Assembly: GCF_030209375.1 (NCBI RefSeq)
Contig: NZ_JARVSC010000003.1
Location: 930,001-994,000 of the forward strand
From: Plantibacter sp. ME-Dv--P-122b
GTDB taxonomy: Bacteria > Actinomycetota > Actinomycetes > Actinomycetales > Microbacteriaceae
Reading direction: 5' to 3'
DNA: 64,000 bases
Shown piece by piece: positions 35,144-44,139 of this stretch (positions are counted from its first letter, which is position 1; each line of letters begins with the position of its first letter). Position numbers and translations under genes: made by a program. Below the pieces are notes generated by a model that saw only the letters and a program-made list of their open reading frames with translations, did no database searches and was not told the origin of the DNA.

Positions 35144-36460
35144 ATGACACGAGTGACTTTCATCGGGGCGGGCAGCGTCGTCTTCACCCGCCAACTCATC
35201 GCCGACCTCCTGCGTTACCGCGACCTCGCTGGCCTCGAGATCGTCCTGCACGACATCGACCCCGAACGCCTCGCGGTGGCCGAGGGCACCGCCCGCCACG
35301 TCGACGAGCGCCTCGACGGCCGCGCGACGATCACGGCGGAGTCCGATCGCCGTCGCGCCCTCGCCGGCGCGGACTTCGTGATCAACATGGTCCAGGTCGG
35401 CGGCATCCGCGCGACCGTCTCCGACCTCGAGATCCCCGCAGCCCGCGGCCTCCTGCAGACCATCGGCGACACCACCGGCGTCGGCGGCGTCTTCCGTGCC
35501 CTCCGCACCTTCCCGCTGCTCTCGGCACTGACCGCCGACATGCGGGAGATCTGCCCCGACGCCCATCTCCTCAACTACACCAACCCGATGGCGATGAACA
35601 TCTGGTGGGCGTCGGTCGTCGCCCCCGACATCAGCGCGATCGGCCTCTGCCACAGCGTGTTCTGGACGGTCAACGACCTCTGCGAGCTCGTCGGCGTGCC
35701 GATCGAGGGCACGAGCTATCGCGCCGCCGGGGTCAACCACCAGTCGTGGCTCCTCGAGTGGACCCACGAGGGCCGCGACCTCTACCCCGCCCTGCGCGAC
35801 CGCATCCGCGAAGATCCGGAACTCAGCCGCCGTGTGCGCGTCGAGATGTTCCGCCGCATCGGCTACTACCCCACCGAGACGAGCGAGCACTCGTCCGAGT
35901 ACCTGTCGTGGTTCCTCCGCTCCCCCGAGCAGATCGAGCGCTTCCGCCTCCAGCCGCTCGAGTACCTCGGCATCAGCGAGGAGAACGTCGCGGAGTTCGA
36001 GGCGACGAAGGCCGCCCTCGCCGCCGGGACCCCGCTGACGCTCGAGGACGAGGCGAGCGAGTACGCCCCGCAGCTCATCCACTCCCTCGTGACCGACACC
36101 CCGCGACTCATCCACGGGAACGTCGTCAACCGCGGCCTTATCGACAACCTGCCGCAGGGCGCCGTCGTCGAGGTTCCGGTCCAGGTCGACGGGAACGGCA
36201 TCGCCCCGCAGGCCATGGGTGCTCTGCCCGTCCAGTGCGCCGCGCTCAACCGGCCGTACGTCTCCGTCGCGGAACTCACCATCGAGGCCGCGCGCACCGG
36301 CAACCCGACCCTCATCCGGCAGGCGGTCCTCATGGACCCCAACGCCTCGTCCACCCTCACGCCCGAGCAGATCTGGGAGCTGTGCAACGACCTCGTCGCC
36401 GCGCACGGCGAGCTGCTGCCGGAGCCACTGCGGGAGATCATCCCCGCCGACCGCATCTGA
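35144..36460 (+). CDS. GH4-family glycosidase (alpha-glucosidase/alpha-galactosidase type)
   Basis: The ATG at 35144 starts directly at the Rossmann fold (VTFIGAGSVVFTRQLIADLL). The 438-residue family 4 glycoside hydrolase uses NAD and a divalent metal in a redox elimination mechanism. The metal ligands are Cys169 (IGLCHS) and His199 (GVNHQSW); LLNYTNPMAMN is also conserved. Family members cut alpha- or beta-linked, often phosphorylated, sugars. Here it opens an operon with a carbohydrate ABC importer, an SIS deaminase/isomerase and an N-acetylhexosamine-type kinase, so an amino-sugar glycoside is a reasonable substrate. Located in the cytoplasm. Confidence 0.93.
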   Translation: MTRVTFIGAGSVVFTRQLIADLLRYRDLAGLEIVLHDIDPERLAVAEGTARHVDERLDGRATITAESDRRRALAGADFVINMVQVGGIRATVSDLEIPAARGLLQTIGDTTGVGGVFRALRTFPLLSALTADMREICPDAHLLNYTNPMAMNIWWASVVAPDISAIGLCHSVFWTVNDLCELVGVPIEGTSYRAAGVNHQSWLLEWTHEGRDLYPALRDRIREDPELSRRVRVEMFRRIGYYPTETSEHSSEYLSWFLRSPEQIERFRLQPLEYLGISEENVAEFEATKAALAAGTPLTLEDEASEYAPQLIHSLVTDTPRLIHGNVVNRGLIDNLPQGAVVEVPVQVDGNGIAPQAMGALPVQCAALNRPYVSVAELTIEAARTGNPTLIRQAVLMDPNASSTLTPEQIWELCNDLVAAHGELLPEPLREIIPADRI

Positions 36461-36522
36461 CCGACCCGAAGCACTGCAGACCCGCACCGTTCCCGAACGA
36501 TCGACACAGGAGACGACCACCG

Positions 36523-37878
36523 ATGTTCCCACCCCGTTCCACGATCCACGCTTCCACCTCACCCCACGCCCGCCGCGCACGTCGCCTCATCACCGCGACC
36601 GCCGTCCTCGCCGTCGGAGCGCTCGCGCTCTCCGGTTGCGCCGGCGGGTCCTCCGGTGCCACGACGCTCGACAAGGACGCGAAGGTGAAGCTCACCTTCT
36701 GGACCGGGCAGGCCGATGCCGCCCAGCAGATCCTCACCGGTCTCGTCGACGACTTCGAGAAGCTGCACCCCAACGTGACCATCGACGTCTCCTCGGGCGC
36801 GCCGTCCACGGAGGATCTCCTGCAGAAGCTGTCCGCGAGCTTCGCGGGCGGCAACTACCCCGACGTCTCCTATGCCTTCGGCTCCTGGGCGAGCCGGCTC
36901 GAGGCGTCCGGCCGCACCCTCGACATCACCGACCAGGTGGCCGAGCCCGACGTCAAGTGGGACGAGTTCTCCGAGGCGGCCCGCAAGACGGTGCAGCCGA
37001 CCGGCGAGAAGACGATCGGCTTCCCCGCCGTGGTCGACAACATCTCGCTCCTGTACAACACGACCGTGTTCGACGCGGCCGGCGTCGCCTACCCGACGGC
37101 CGACTGGACGTGGGACGACTTCCGCGAGGCGTCGAAGCAGCTCACCGACCCGGCGACGAACACCTACGGCTACGCGTATTCGGTGTCGGGCAGTGAGGAG
37201 ACGACCTGGCAGTTCTGGCCGCACCTCTGGCAGAACGGCGGGTCGATCATCTCCGACGACACCAAGACGGCCGAGTTCGCCTCGGATGCGGGCGTCGACG
37301 CACTCACCTTCCTCCGCGACATGGCGGTCGACGACAAGAGCGTCTACCTCGACCAGACCGACACGAAGTTCGGTGACCTCTTTGCCAGCGACCGCATCGG
37401 CATGATCACCTCCGGTCCGTGGCAGCTGTCGACGCTGCAGACGAAGGGCACGAAGTACGGCGTCACCGTGCTCCCCGGCACCGACGGCGACCACCAGACG
37501 GTCTCCGGCCCCGACGTGTGGGCGCTCTTCGACCACAAGGACAAGAACCGCGAGTACTGGGCGTACGAGTTCACGAAGTGGCTCACCGATTCGGAGCAGG
37601 ACCTCAAGTGGAACGTCGCCTACGGCAACCTCCCGCTGCGCTCGAGCGAGATCGACACCCCCGAGTTCCAGGCGCAGGTGGCTCAGCTGCCCGGCCTCGA
37701 CGTGATGGCCGAGAACGGCGTCAACGCCAAGCAGGCCCGTCCGACGGTACCCGGTTACGTCGGCCTCTCGGAGGCGATCGGGAAGGCGATCTCCTCGGTG
37801 TTGCAGGGCCAGGGCGACCCGAAGCAAGCGCTCGAGGACGCCGCGAAGACGGCCGACGACGCCCTGGCGGAGGACTGA
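36523..37878 (+). CDS. Carbohydrate ABC transporter substrate-binding lipoprotein
   Basis: ATG 36523 with AGGAG upstream. The 451-residue family 1 extracellular solute-binding protein has a long twin-basic-like signal (ARRARRLITATAVLAVGALAL) and lipobox LSGC. The mature part shows the usual lobes (KLTFWTGQADAAQQILTGLVDDFEKLHPNVTI, NYPDVSYAFGSWASRL, MITSGPWQLSTL). It lies 62 bp after the GH4 gene and overlaps the permease gene by one base (TGATG). It captures the oligosaccharide for the importer. Confidence 0.93.
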   Translation: MFPPRSTIHASTSPHARRARRLITATAVLAVGALALSGCAGGSSGATTLDKDAKVKLTFWTGQADAAQQILTGLVDDFEKLHPNVTIDVSSGAPSTEDLLQKLSASFAGGNYPDVSYAFGSWASRLEASGRTLDITDQVAEPDVKWDEFSEAARKTVQPTGEKTIGFPAVVDNISLLYNTTVFDAAGVAYPTADWTWDDFREASKQLTDPATNTYGYAYSVSGSEETTWQFWPHLWQNGGSIISDDTKTAEFASDAGVDALTFLRDMAVDDKSVYLDQTDTKFGDLFASDRIGMITSGPWQLSTLQTKGTKYGVTVLPGTDGDHQTVSGPDVWALFDHKDKNREYWAYEFTKWLTDSEQDLKWNVAYGNLPLRSSEIDTPEFQAQVAQLPGLDVMAENGVNAKQARPTVPGYVGLSEAIGKAISSVLQGQGDPKQALEDAAKTADDALAED

Positions 37879-38843
37879 TGTCTACGGTCGCCGGACGCGA
37901 CACACGTCCATCGACGGAGGCGAAGCCGGAGCGTGCCGAGCGCGCTCCGGCCCGGCCCCGCCGTTCTGGACGACGGTTCCGCGACAACCTCACCGGGTGG
38001 GGCTTCGTCGCCCCGGCGATGCTCATCGTGCTGGGCCTGTCGATCTTCCCCGCGATCTGGGCGTTCTTCCTGTCGCTCCAGAAGTGGGACGGGTTCAGCG
38101 AGCCGGAGCAGGTCGGGCTGGAGAACTACGCCAGCATGATCGGCAACGACGAGCTGCAGGCGGCCGTCGTGCACACGGTCGTCTACACGCTCCTCTTCGT
38201 CCCGGCGTCGCTCGGACTCGGCCTGTTCCTCGCCGTCGCGCTCAACCGCCGGATCCGTTTCATCGGCGTCTACCGCACCGCGATCTTCGTCCCCTTCGTC
38301 GCCTCCGCAGCCGCGACCGGCATCCTCACGACGTACCTCTTCAACCCGCAGTTCGGCCTCCTCAACACCGTGTTCCGGTTCCTCGGGCTCCCGGCGCAGG
38401 GCTGGCTCGAAGACCAGGGGCAGGCGATGGTGGTCATCACGATCATGTCGCTCTGGGGCCAGGCCGCGTTCACGACCGTCATCTACCTGGCGGCCCTGCA
38501 GGACATCCCCGCCGAACTGCTCGAGGCCGCCCGGATCGACGGCGCGAACGCCTGGCAGTCGTTCTGGCGCATCACCTTCCCGCAGCTCGGGCCGGTCACC
38601 GTGTTCGTCGCCATCTGGCAGTTCATCCAGGCGATCCAGCTGTTCGACCTCGTGTACACCACCACCAGGGGCGGCCCGCTCGGCGCCACCCAGACGATCG
38701 TGTTCTACCTCTGGGACGCGGCATTCAAGCAGTTGCAGTTCGGGTACGGCTCCGCGGTCGCCTACGGGCTGTTCGTGGTGACGCTCATCGCAACGATCGG
38801 TGTGGTCCTCTACTCCCGCCGTTCCAACGTGGAGGCATTCTGA
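37878..38843 (+). CDS. Carbohydrate ABC transporter permease (MalF type)
   Basis: The ATG overlaps the previous stop by one base. The 321-residue protein has six membrane helices and the EAA loop (LQDIPAELLEAARIDGANAWQSFWRITFPQLGP) that docks the ATPase. A basic/proline-rich soluble N-terminus (residues 1-40) precedes the first helix. No ATPase gene is in this operon, as is common for actinobacterial systems that share MsiK-like ATPases. Confidence 0.94.
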   Translation: MSTVAGRDTRPSTEAKPERAERAPARPRRSGRRFRDNLTGWGFVAPAMLIVLGLSIFPAIWAFFLSLQKWDGFSEPEQVGLENYASMIGNDELQAAVVHTVVYTLLFVPASLGLGLFLAVALNRRIRFIGVYRTAIFVPFVASAAATGILTTYLFNPQFGLLNTVFRFLGLPAQGWLEDQGQAMVVITIMSLWGQAAFTTVIYLAALQDIPAELLEAARIDGANAWQSFWRITFPQLGPVTVFVAIWQFIQAIQLFDLVYTTTRGGPLGATQTIVFYLWDAAFKQLQFGYGSAVAYGLFVVTLIATIGVVLYSRRSNVEAF

Positions 38844-39739
38844 TGACCGTCCTAACCACCCCGCCCCGAGGCGACGCCGCCACCGGCAAGCCGTCCGTGA
38901 CCGCTCCGCCCGCCGAGCGACGCACGCGTCGACGCTTCAGCCCCTGGCACCTCGTGCTCGCGCCGATCGCGATCATCTTCGCGATCCCGTTCGTGCAGAT
39001 GTTCATCACCTCGGTGACGCCGGAGTCGGAGATCAACACCTACCCGCCCCGCATCCTTCCGTCGCACATCACCTTCGACGGGTTCGCGAAGCTCTTCTCC
39101 GAATCGAACATCCTGCTCTGGCTCGGCAATACCGTCATCGTGTCGACGGTCGCGGTCCTGTCCCACCTCGTGCTCTGCTCGCTCGCCGGCTACGGGTTCG
39201 CGCGCCTGAAGTTCCGCGGCAAGACGATGGGCTTCCTCATGATCGTCGCGACGATCATGATCCCGACGCAGCTGCTCATGATCCCGACCTACATCCTGTT
39301 CTCCCGGATCGGGCTCATCGACAGCCTCGGCGCGGCGATCGTGCCATGGCTGGCGTCCGCGTTCGGCATCTTCCTCATGCGGCAGTTCTTCCTGTCGCTG
39401 CCGGCGGAGCTCGAGGAGGCCGCACTCATCGACGGCTGCACCCGCCTGCAGGTGTTCTTCCGGGTCATCCTGCCGCTCGCGAAGCCGGCCCTGGCGACGC
39501 TCGCGATCTTCACCCTGCTGGGCTCGTGGAACGACCTCGTCTGGCCGCTCATCGCGATCAACAACGACCAGGCCTTCACGCTGCAGCTCGGCATCACGAA
39601 CTTCCAGGGCGCGCGCCGCACCGACTGGGCACTCCTCATGGCGGGCAACGTCGTCGCCACGCTCCCGCTCATCGTGTTCTTCCTCTTCGCCCAGAAGCAG
39701 TTCGTGGCGACCATGACCTTCTCAGGCCTCAAGGGGTAG
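38843..39739 (+). CDS. Carbohydrate ABC transporter permease (MalG type)
   Basis: The start overlaps the MalF-type stop by one base. A 298-residue protein with six membrane helices and the EAA loop (LPAELEEAALIDGCTRLQVFFRVILPLAKP). The C-terminal KQFVATMTFSGLKG is typical of MalG-like permeases. Partner of the preceding permease. Confidence 0.94.
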   Translation: MTVLTTPPRGDAATGKPSVTAPPAERRTRRRFSPWHLVLAPIAIIFAIPFVQMFITSVTPESEINTYPPRILPSHITFDGFAKLFSESNILLWLGNTVIVSTVAVLSHLVLCSLAGYGFARLKFRGKTMGFLMIVATIMIPTQLLMIPTYILFSRIGLIDSLGAAIVPWLASAFGIFLMRQFFLSLPAELEEAALIDGCTRLQVFFRVILPLAKPALATLAIFTLLGSWNDLVWPLIAINNDQAFTLQLGITNFQGARRTDWALLMAGNVVATLPLIVFFLFAQKQFVATMTFSGLKG

Positions 39740-39836
39740 GCACCGATCCCGGCGTGGCAGGATCACGTCCATCGCCGCGCGTCACCGAATCATCGCAACT
39801 CCCCCTCATCACCTCGACCCACCCCAGGAGCAACCC

Positions 39837-40997
39837 GTGTCCATCACCACCATCGTCGGTTCGGAAGCCACCGTCCGCGAGATCACCCAGCAGCCCGACG
39901 TCTGGCTCGAGGCGTCGACGGGGATCGCCGCCCGCCGCGAGGAGATCGACGCGTTCCTCGCGCCGCTCCTGGCACGGCCCGAGCTGCGCATCGTCCTGAC
40001 CGGGGCGGGGACCTCGGCCTTCATCGGCGAAATCGCCGCGCCCGCGCTGACCCGTACGCTCCGTCGCCGGATCGACGCGGTCGCGACCACCGACATCGTC
40101 TCCAACCCGCGGGAGTCGTTCGCCGAGGACGTCCCGCTGCTCCTCGTGTCGTTCGCGCGCTCCGGCAACAGCCCGGAGAGCGTGGCTGCGACGGAACTCG
40201 CCGACCAGTCGCTCGCCGAGGTGCACCACCTGGTGATCACGTGCGACGAGACCGGCGAGTTGTACCGACGCCACCACGACCGCGCGTCGTCCCTCACCGT
40301 CCTCATGCCCCTGCGGTCGAACGACGAGGGCTTCGCGATGACCTCGAGTTTCAGTTCGATGCTGCTCTCGGTGCTCCTCATCCTCGGCGGCGGCGACGAG
40401 GCCGCGGTGCAGGCGCTCGCGGCCGGAGCGACGACGATCCTCGACCAGCGCGAGGTGGACATCCGCGCGCTCGCCAACGAGGGGTGCGAACGCGTCGTCT
40501 ACATCGGCAGCGGCCCGCTCACCGGGCTGGCACGCGAGTCGGCGCTCAAGCTGCTCGAGCTGACCGCCGGACGGATCGTCACCTACTACGACTCGGCGCT
40601 CGGGTTCCGTCACGGACCAAAAGCGGTCGTCGACGACAGCACGCTCGTCGTCGTCTACCTGTCGTCCGACCCGTACACACGGCGCTACGACCTCGACATT
40701 GTCGCCGAACTGCGCGCGACGCTGTCGCCGGAGCGCGTGATCGCGATCTCCTCCGAGCCGGTCGCCGATGCCACGACGTACGACTGGGTGCTGCCCGAGC
40801 TCGCCGGCCTCGACGACGCGCAGCTCGCGATCGGCTACGTGCTCGTGGCCCAGCTGCTCGGCCTGTCGTATTCGCTCCAGCTCGGTGCGACCCCCGACAA
40901 CCCGTTCCCGAGCGGCACGGTGAACCGCGTCGTGCAGGGGGTCCGGATCCACCCGGTGACCTCCGGCGCAGCGGGCACCGCACCCGAGGAGCGGTAG
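39837..40997 (+). CDS. SIS-domain sugar isomerase/deaminase (AgaS type)
   Basis: GTG start at 39837 with AGGAG upstream. A 386-residue double SIS-domain protein: first domain LTGAGTSAFIGE and VSFARSGNSPESVAA, second domain VVYIGSGPLTGLARESALKLLELTAGRI with SALGFRHGPKAVV. AgaS-type enzymes act on phosphorylated amino sugars (galactosamine-6-phosphate or glucosamine-6-phosphate deamination/isomerisation). The next gene, a BadF/NagK-like kinase, would supply the phosphosugar. A separate deacetylase gene is not seen in the window. Confidence 0.92.
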   Translation: MSITTIVGSEATVREITQQPDVWLEASTGIAARREEIDAFLAPLLARPELRIVLTGAGTSAFIGEIAAPALTRTLRRRIDAVATTDIVSNPRESFAEDVPLLLVSFARSGNSPESVAATELADQSLAEVHHLVITCDETGELYRRHHDRASSLTVLMPLRSNDEGFAMTSSFSSMLLSVLLILGGGDEAAVQALAAGATTILDQREVDIRALANEGCERVVYIGSGPLTGLARESALKLLELTAGRIVTYYDSALGFRHGPKAVVDDSTLVVVYLSSDPYTRRYDLDIVAELRATLSPERVIAISSEPVADATTYDWVLPELAGLDDAQLAIGYVLVAQLLGLSYSLQLGATPDNPFPSGTVNRVVQGVRIHPVTSGAAGTAPEER

Positions 40998-40999
40998 GC

Positions 41000-41965
41000 G
41001 TGTCACTCTTCCTCGGCGTGGACGGCGGCGGCTCGAAGACCGCGTTCGTGCTCCTCGACGACGGCGGACACATCGTCGCCGAGGCACAGACGGCCAGCTG
41101 CTACTACTTCGATGACGGCATCGAGCTCGTCGGTCGGATCCTCACCGAGGGCGTGGCGGCGGTCACGGCGCGGGCGGGGGTCGAGGCGTCCCACATCGAT
41201 CAGGCGTTCCTCGGCCTGCCGGGATACGGCGAGGTCAGTTCCGACCTCGACCGACTGAACGCGATCCCCGGCGAGGTGCTCGGCCACGGGCGGTACTCGT
41301 GCGACAACGACATGGTGTGCGGGTGGGCCGGATCGCTCGGCGCCGTCGACGGCATCAACGTCATCAGCGGGACCGGTTCGATGACCTACGGCGAGCGCCG
41401 TGGCCGCGGGCACCGGGTCGGCGGCTGGAGCGAGCTGTTCGGCGACGAGGGGTCGGCGTACTGGATCGCCGCCCGGGGCTTGAACGCGTTCACGCGGATG
41501 AGCGACGGCCGCCTGCCGCGCGGGCCGCTCTACGACCTCATGAAGGCGCGGGTCGGGATCACGAGCGATCTCGACGTGATCGACGTCGTGGTCAACGAGT
41601 GGAAGGGGCAGCGGGCGTTGATCGCCGACCTCTCCAAGACGGTCGTCGACGCCGCCGGCCACGGTGACGAGGCGTCGTCGACCATCCTGCGGGAGGCGAG
41701 CGGGGAGCTGGTCGAGATCGTGGAGGCGACCCGCGTCGCGCTCGGCTTCCTGGACGACGAGGTCGTCCCGGTGTCCTACTCCGGCGGCATGTTCACGGCG
41801 GACGCGATCCGGCTCGGCTTCGAGCAGGCGCTCCACACGCTGCCACCGGCGTACGAACTCCGCGTCCCGATGTTCGGGCCCGCGGTGGGCGCCGCCCTGT
41901 ACGCGGCGAAGCAGCACGGCTCGCCACTGGCCGAGGCGGCCCTGGGCCGCCTGGGTTCCCGCTGA
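41000..41965 (+). CDS. BadF/BadG/BcrA-family ATPase, probable N-acetylhexosamine kinase
   Basis: GTG start at 41000, two bases after the previous stop. The 321-residue ASKHA kinase shows the phosphate-1 loop FLGVDGGGSKTAFVLLDD, VISGTGSMTYGERRG (phosphate 2), GWSELFGDEGSAYWIAARGL and SYSGGMF (adenosine site). GlcNAc kinases of the NagK type share this family. In this operon it most likely phosphorylates N-acetylglucosamine or N-acetylgalactosamine released by the GH4 enzyme. Confidence 0.9.
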   Translation: MSLFLGVDGGGSKTAFVLLDDGGHIVAEAQTASCYYFDDGIELVGRILTEGVAAVTARAGVEASHIDQAFLGLPGYGEVSSDLDRLNAIPGEVLGHGRYSCDNDMVCGWAGSLGAVDGINVISGTGSMTYGERRGRGHRVGGWSELFGDEGSAYWIAARGLNAFTRMSDGRLPRGPLYDLMKARVGITSDLDVIDVVVNEWKGQRALIADLSKTVVDAAGHGDEASSTILREASGELVEIVEATRVALGFLDDEVVPVSYSGGMFTADAIRLGFEQALHTLPPAYELRVPMFGPAVGAALYAAKQHGSPLAEAALGRLGSR

Positions 41966-42063
41966 CTCTCGACCCCGCCCGCATCCGCGGACGCCATCAC
42001 CATCACCCCGGCGACCGTCGGGGTGCACACTCCTGCCCGAATCAGTAGTCAAGGAAGACCATC

Positions 42064-42993
42064 GTGAAGAAGACCCAGAGTTGGATGTTGTATGCCGGAC
42101 TGTTGGTGCTGTTCTGGGGCGTCTGGGGAGCGTTCTCCTCGCTCCCCATCACGCTCTACGGCTACCCGGACGAGATGGTCTACGTCATCTGGGCGGTCGT
42201 GATGATCATCCCCGCCGTGTTCGCGCTGCGCGGGCAGACCTTCGACCGTCGGCCACGAGCCGCCGTCTACGGACTGCTGATCGGGCTCACCGGCGCCGGC
42301 GGGCAGCTCCTGTTGTTCAACGCCCTGTCGACCGGCCCGGCTTACCTGATCTTCCCGATCATCTCGATCTCCCCGGCGATCACCGTCATCATGGCCGTCA
42401 TCCTGCTGCGTGAGCGGCTCAATGCGGTCGCGATCGTCGGGCTCGTCGCGGCACTCGCGGCGATCGTGCTCTTCAGTGTGTCGAGCGGGTCCGCCGAGGG
42501 TGCGTCAGGGCCGTGGCTGATCATCGCGATCCTCGTGAGCATCGCTTGGGGCGTCCAGGCGTTCTTCATGCGCAAGGCCGCGACGATCGGCGTGAACGAT
42601 GCGACGACCTTCTCCTGGATGGCGATCAGTGGCCTCATCCTCACGCCGTTCGCGATCATCGCGATGGGCGGGCTCCCGCTCGACGCACCGTGGCAGGCGC
42701 CGGTGCTGACGGCGGGCACGCAGCTGTTGAACGCGGTCGGTGCCCTGTTCCTCGTGATGGCGCTCAGCCGCGGGAAGGCGTCCGTCGTGGCGCCGACGAC
42801 CAACGCGCTCGCGCCGGTGCTCACCATCCTCGTCTCGCTCGTCGTCTACCAGACCCTGCCGAGCATCTTCGGCACCATCGCGATCGTGCTGGCGCTCATC
42901 GGTTCGACACTCATGGTCTACAGCGACGAGCGACGCGGCGAAGCCGTCCCTCCGGCCCTCTGCGACGGTGCGCGGGCGACCGCGAACCGCTGA
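42064..42993 (+). CDS. DMT-superfamily (EamA) transporter
   Basis: GTG start at 42064 with AGGA upstream. A 309-residue protein with about ten membrane helices and two EamA repeats (WMLYAGLLVLFWGVWGAF first; LLIAILVSIAWGVQAFF-like second). Some relatives move sugars or metabolites. It follows the kinase by 98 bp in the same direction; a weak 7-bp hairpin (42004-42025) lies between, so co-transcription is possible. Confidence 0.88.
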   Translation: MKKTQSWMLYAGLLVLFWGVWGAFSSLPITLYGYPDEMVYVIWAVVMIIPAVFALRGQTFDRRPRAAVYGLLIGLTGAGGQLLLFNALSTGPAYLIFPIISISPAITVIMAVILLRERLNAVAIVGLVAALAAIVLFSVSSGSAEGASGPWLIIAILVSIAWGVQAFFMRKAATIGVNDATTFSWMAISGLILTPFAIIAMGGLPLDAPWQAPVLTAGTQLLNAVGALFLVMALSRGKASVVAPTTNALAPVLTILVSLVVYQTLPSIFGTIAIVLALIGSTLMVYSDERRGEAVPPALCDGARATANR

Positions 42994-43011
42994 CACCTCC
43001 CCACCCGGTTG

Positions 43012-43181
43012 GTGCCAGCGCGGTGCGCTGACGTGAGCGCGGTGCATAGCCTCGAGCGCGGGTCTCCGGAGACCCGCGCTCGACCGTGCGGGGCGCGCTC
43101 ACGCCGCATCGGGTGCGCTCGGGCCGGGTGGGGTGTGCTCCTACCGAGTGTGAGTCGCTCGCGCCAGCGCACCGCTCTGGC
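43012..43181. repeat. Large intergenic palindromic element, copy 5
   Basis: The longest copy. The left end reads GTGCCAGCGCGGTGCGCTGACG and the right end GCGCCAGCGCACCGCTCTGGC, with the perfect GCGGGTCTCCGGAGACCCGC centre and extra GGTGCGCTC/GTGTGCTC segments inserted in the right half. It fills the gap 42994-43242; no gene is seen there. Confidence 0.83.
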
Positions 43182-43242
43182 GCGAGCACGGGCCTCGTGG
43201 AAGCTTGACCCTCACGCGGCGTGAGGCTTTAGCGTCGTCACC

Positions 43243-44127
43243 ATGACGATCACGATCCTCGACACCGCCAGCAGCATGCGTTCCGTCCTCGATGCATCGG
43301 AAGCCGAACGACCAGCGCGACTCCGCGCCATGCTCGAGCCCGTCGCCGACATGTACCGGTACTTCCCGGGCGAGGTCGACCTGCTCGCCATGCACACGAT
43401 GGGCTCGGGTTTCCCGATCGATCGGAGCCGAGATCGGGTCGTAGACGGCCTCGACCGGCTCGTCGCGGCGGACGCGTGGGGACGGATCTCACGGGCGCTC
43501 GACGCGGCGGTCGCCACCCAGCTCGCGGCGGTGCCGACCCTCGTGATCCCCGACATCACCGTCCTGCTCGTCCTCGGCGACCCCGACGACACCTACTTCA
43601 TGGAGTCGATCCGCGGATTCATCGGCAACGGCAGCGCGACCGGGTTCATCTCGCTCATCCTCTGGCCGACGGAGGAGAACCTCGCGCGTCTCGAGGCGTC
43701 CGCCGTCCACGAACTCAACCACAATCTGCGATACGCGCCGGGCGGGGTGGTGTGGGATCCGGCGACCGTCGTGGTCGGTGAGCAGGTGGTGTCGGAGGGG
43801 CTCGCGGACGCGTTCGCCCGGCAGATGTACGGGTCGTCCGGCTACACGCCGATCGGTGTCGCGCACCTCGACGACGACGCGGTGTTCGATCGGGTCGTCG
43901 AGGGTCTCGACGTCGGAGGAATGCAGCACTTCGTCTCGTGGGTGCACGGCGACGAAGCCGCGCTGCGGTACGGGGGCGAGCCGGTCGGTCTGCCGATGGG
44001 TGCCGGGTACGCGGCCGGCAACCGACTGGTGGACGCCTACCTGTCGGCGACGGAGACGACCGCCGCCGAGGCGCTGCACGTCCCGAGCGCGACGGTCATC
44101 GAGGTCGGGTTGCGCGAGCTGGGCTGA
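43243..44127 (+). CDS. DUF2268 putative zinc protease
   Basis: A 294-residue protein without signal peptide. The C-terminal half has a zincin-like motif: HELNH (AVHELNHNLRYA) with a likely third ligand in VSEGLADAFARQMYG. This matches DUF2268, predicted Zn-dependent proteases. In the standard HExxH the first His is followed by Glu, and HELNH fits. The N-terminal half (LRAMLEPVADMYRYFPGEVDLL) is helical and of unknown role. Stands alone. Confidence 0.87.
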   Translation: MTITILDTASSMRSVLDASEAERPARLRAMLEPVADMYRYFPGEVDLLAMHTMGSGFPIDRSRDRVVDGLDRLVAADAWGRISRALDAAVATQLAAVPTLVIPDITVLLVLGDPDDTYFMESIRGFIGNGSATGFISLILWPTEENLARLEASAVHELNHNLRYAPGGVVWDPATVVVGEQVVSEGLADAFARQMYGSSGYTPIGVAHLDDDAVFDRVVEGLDVGGMQHFVSWVHGDEAALRYGGEPVGLPMGAGYAAGNRLVDAYLSATETTAAEALHVPSATVIEVGLRELG

Positions 44128-44139
44128 GGCGGGTCGCGC

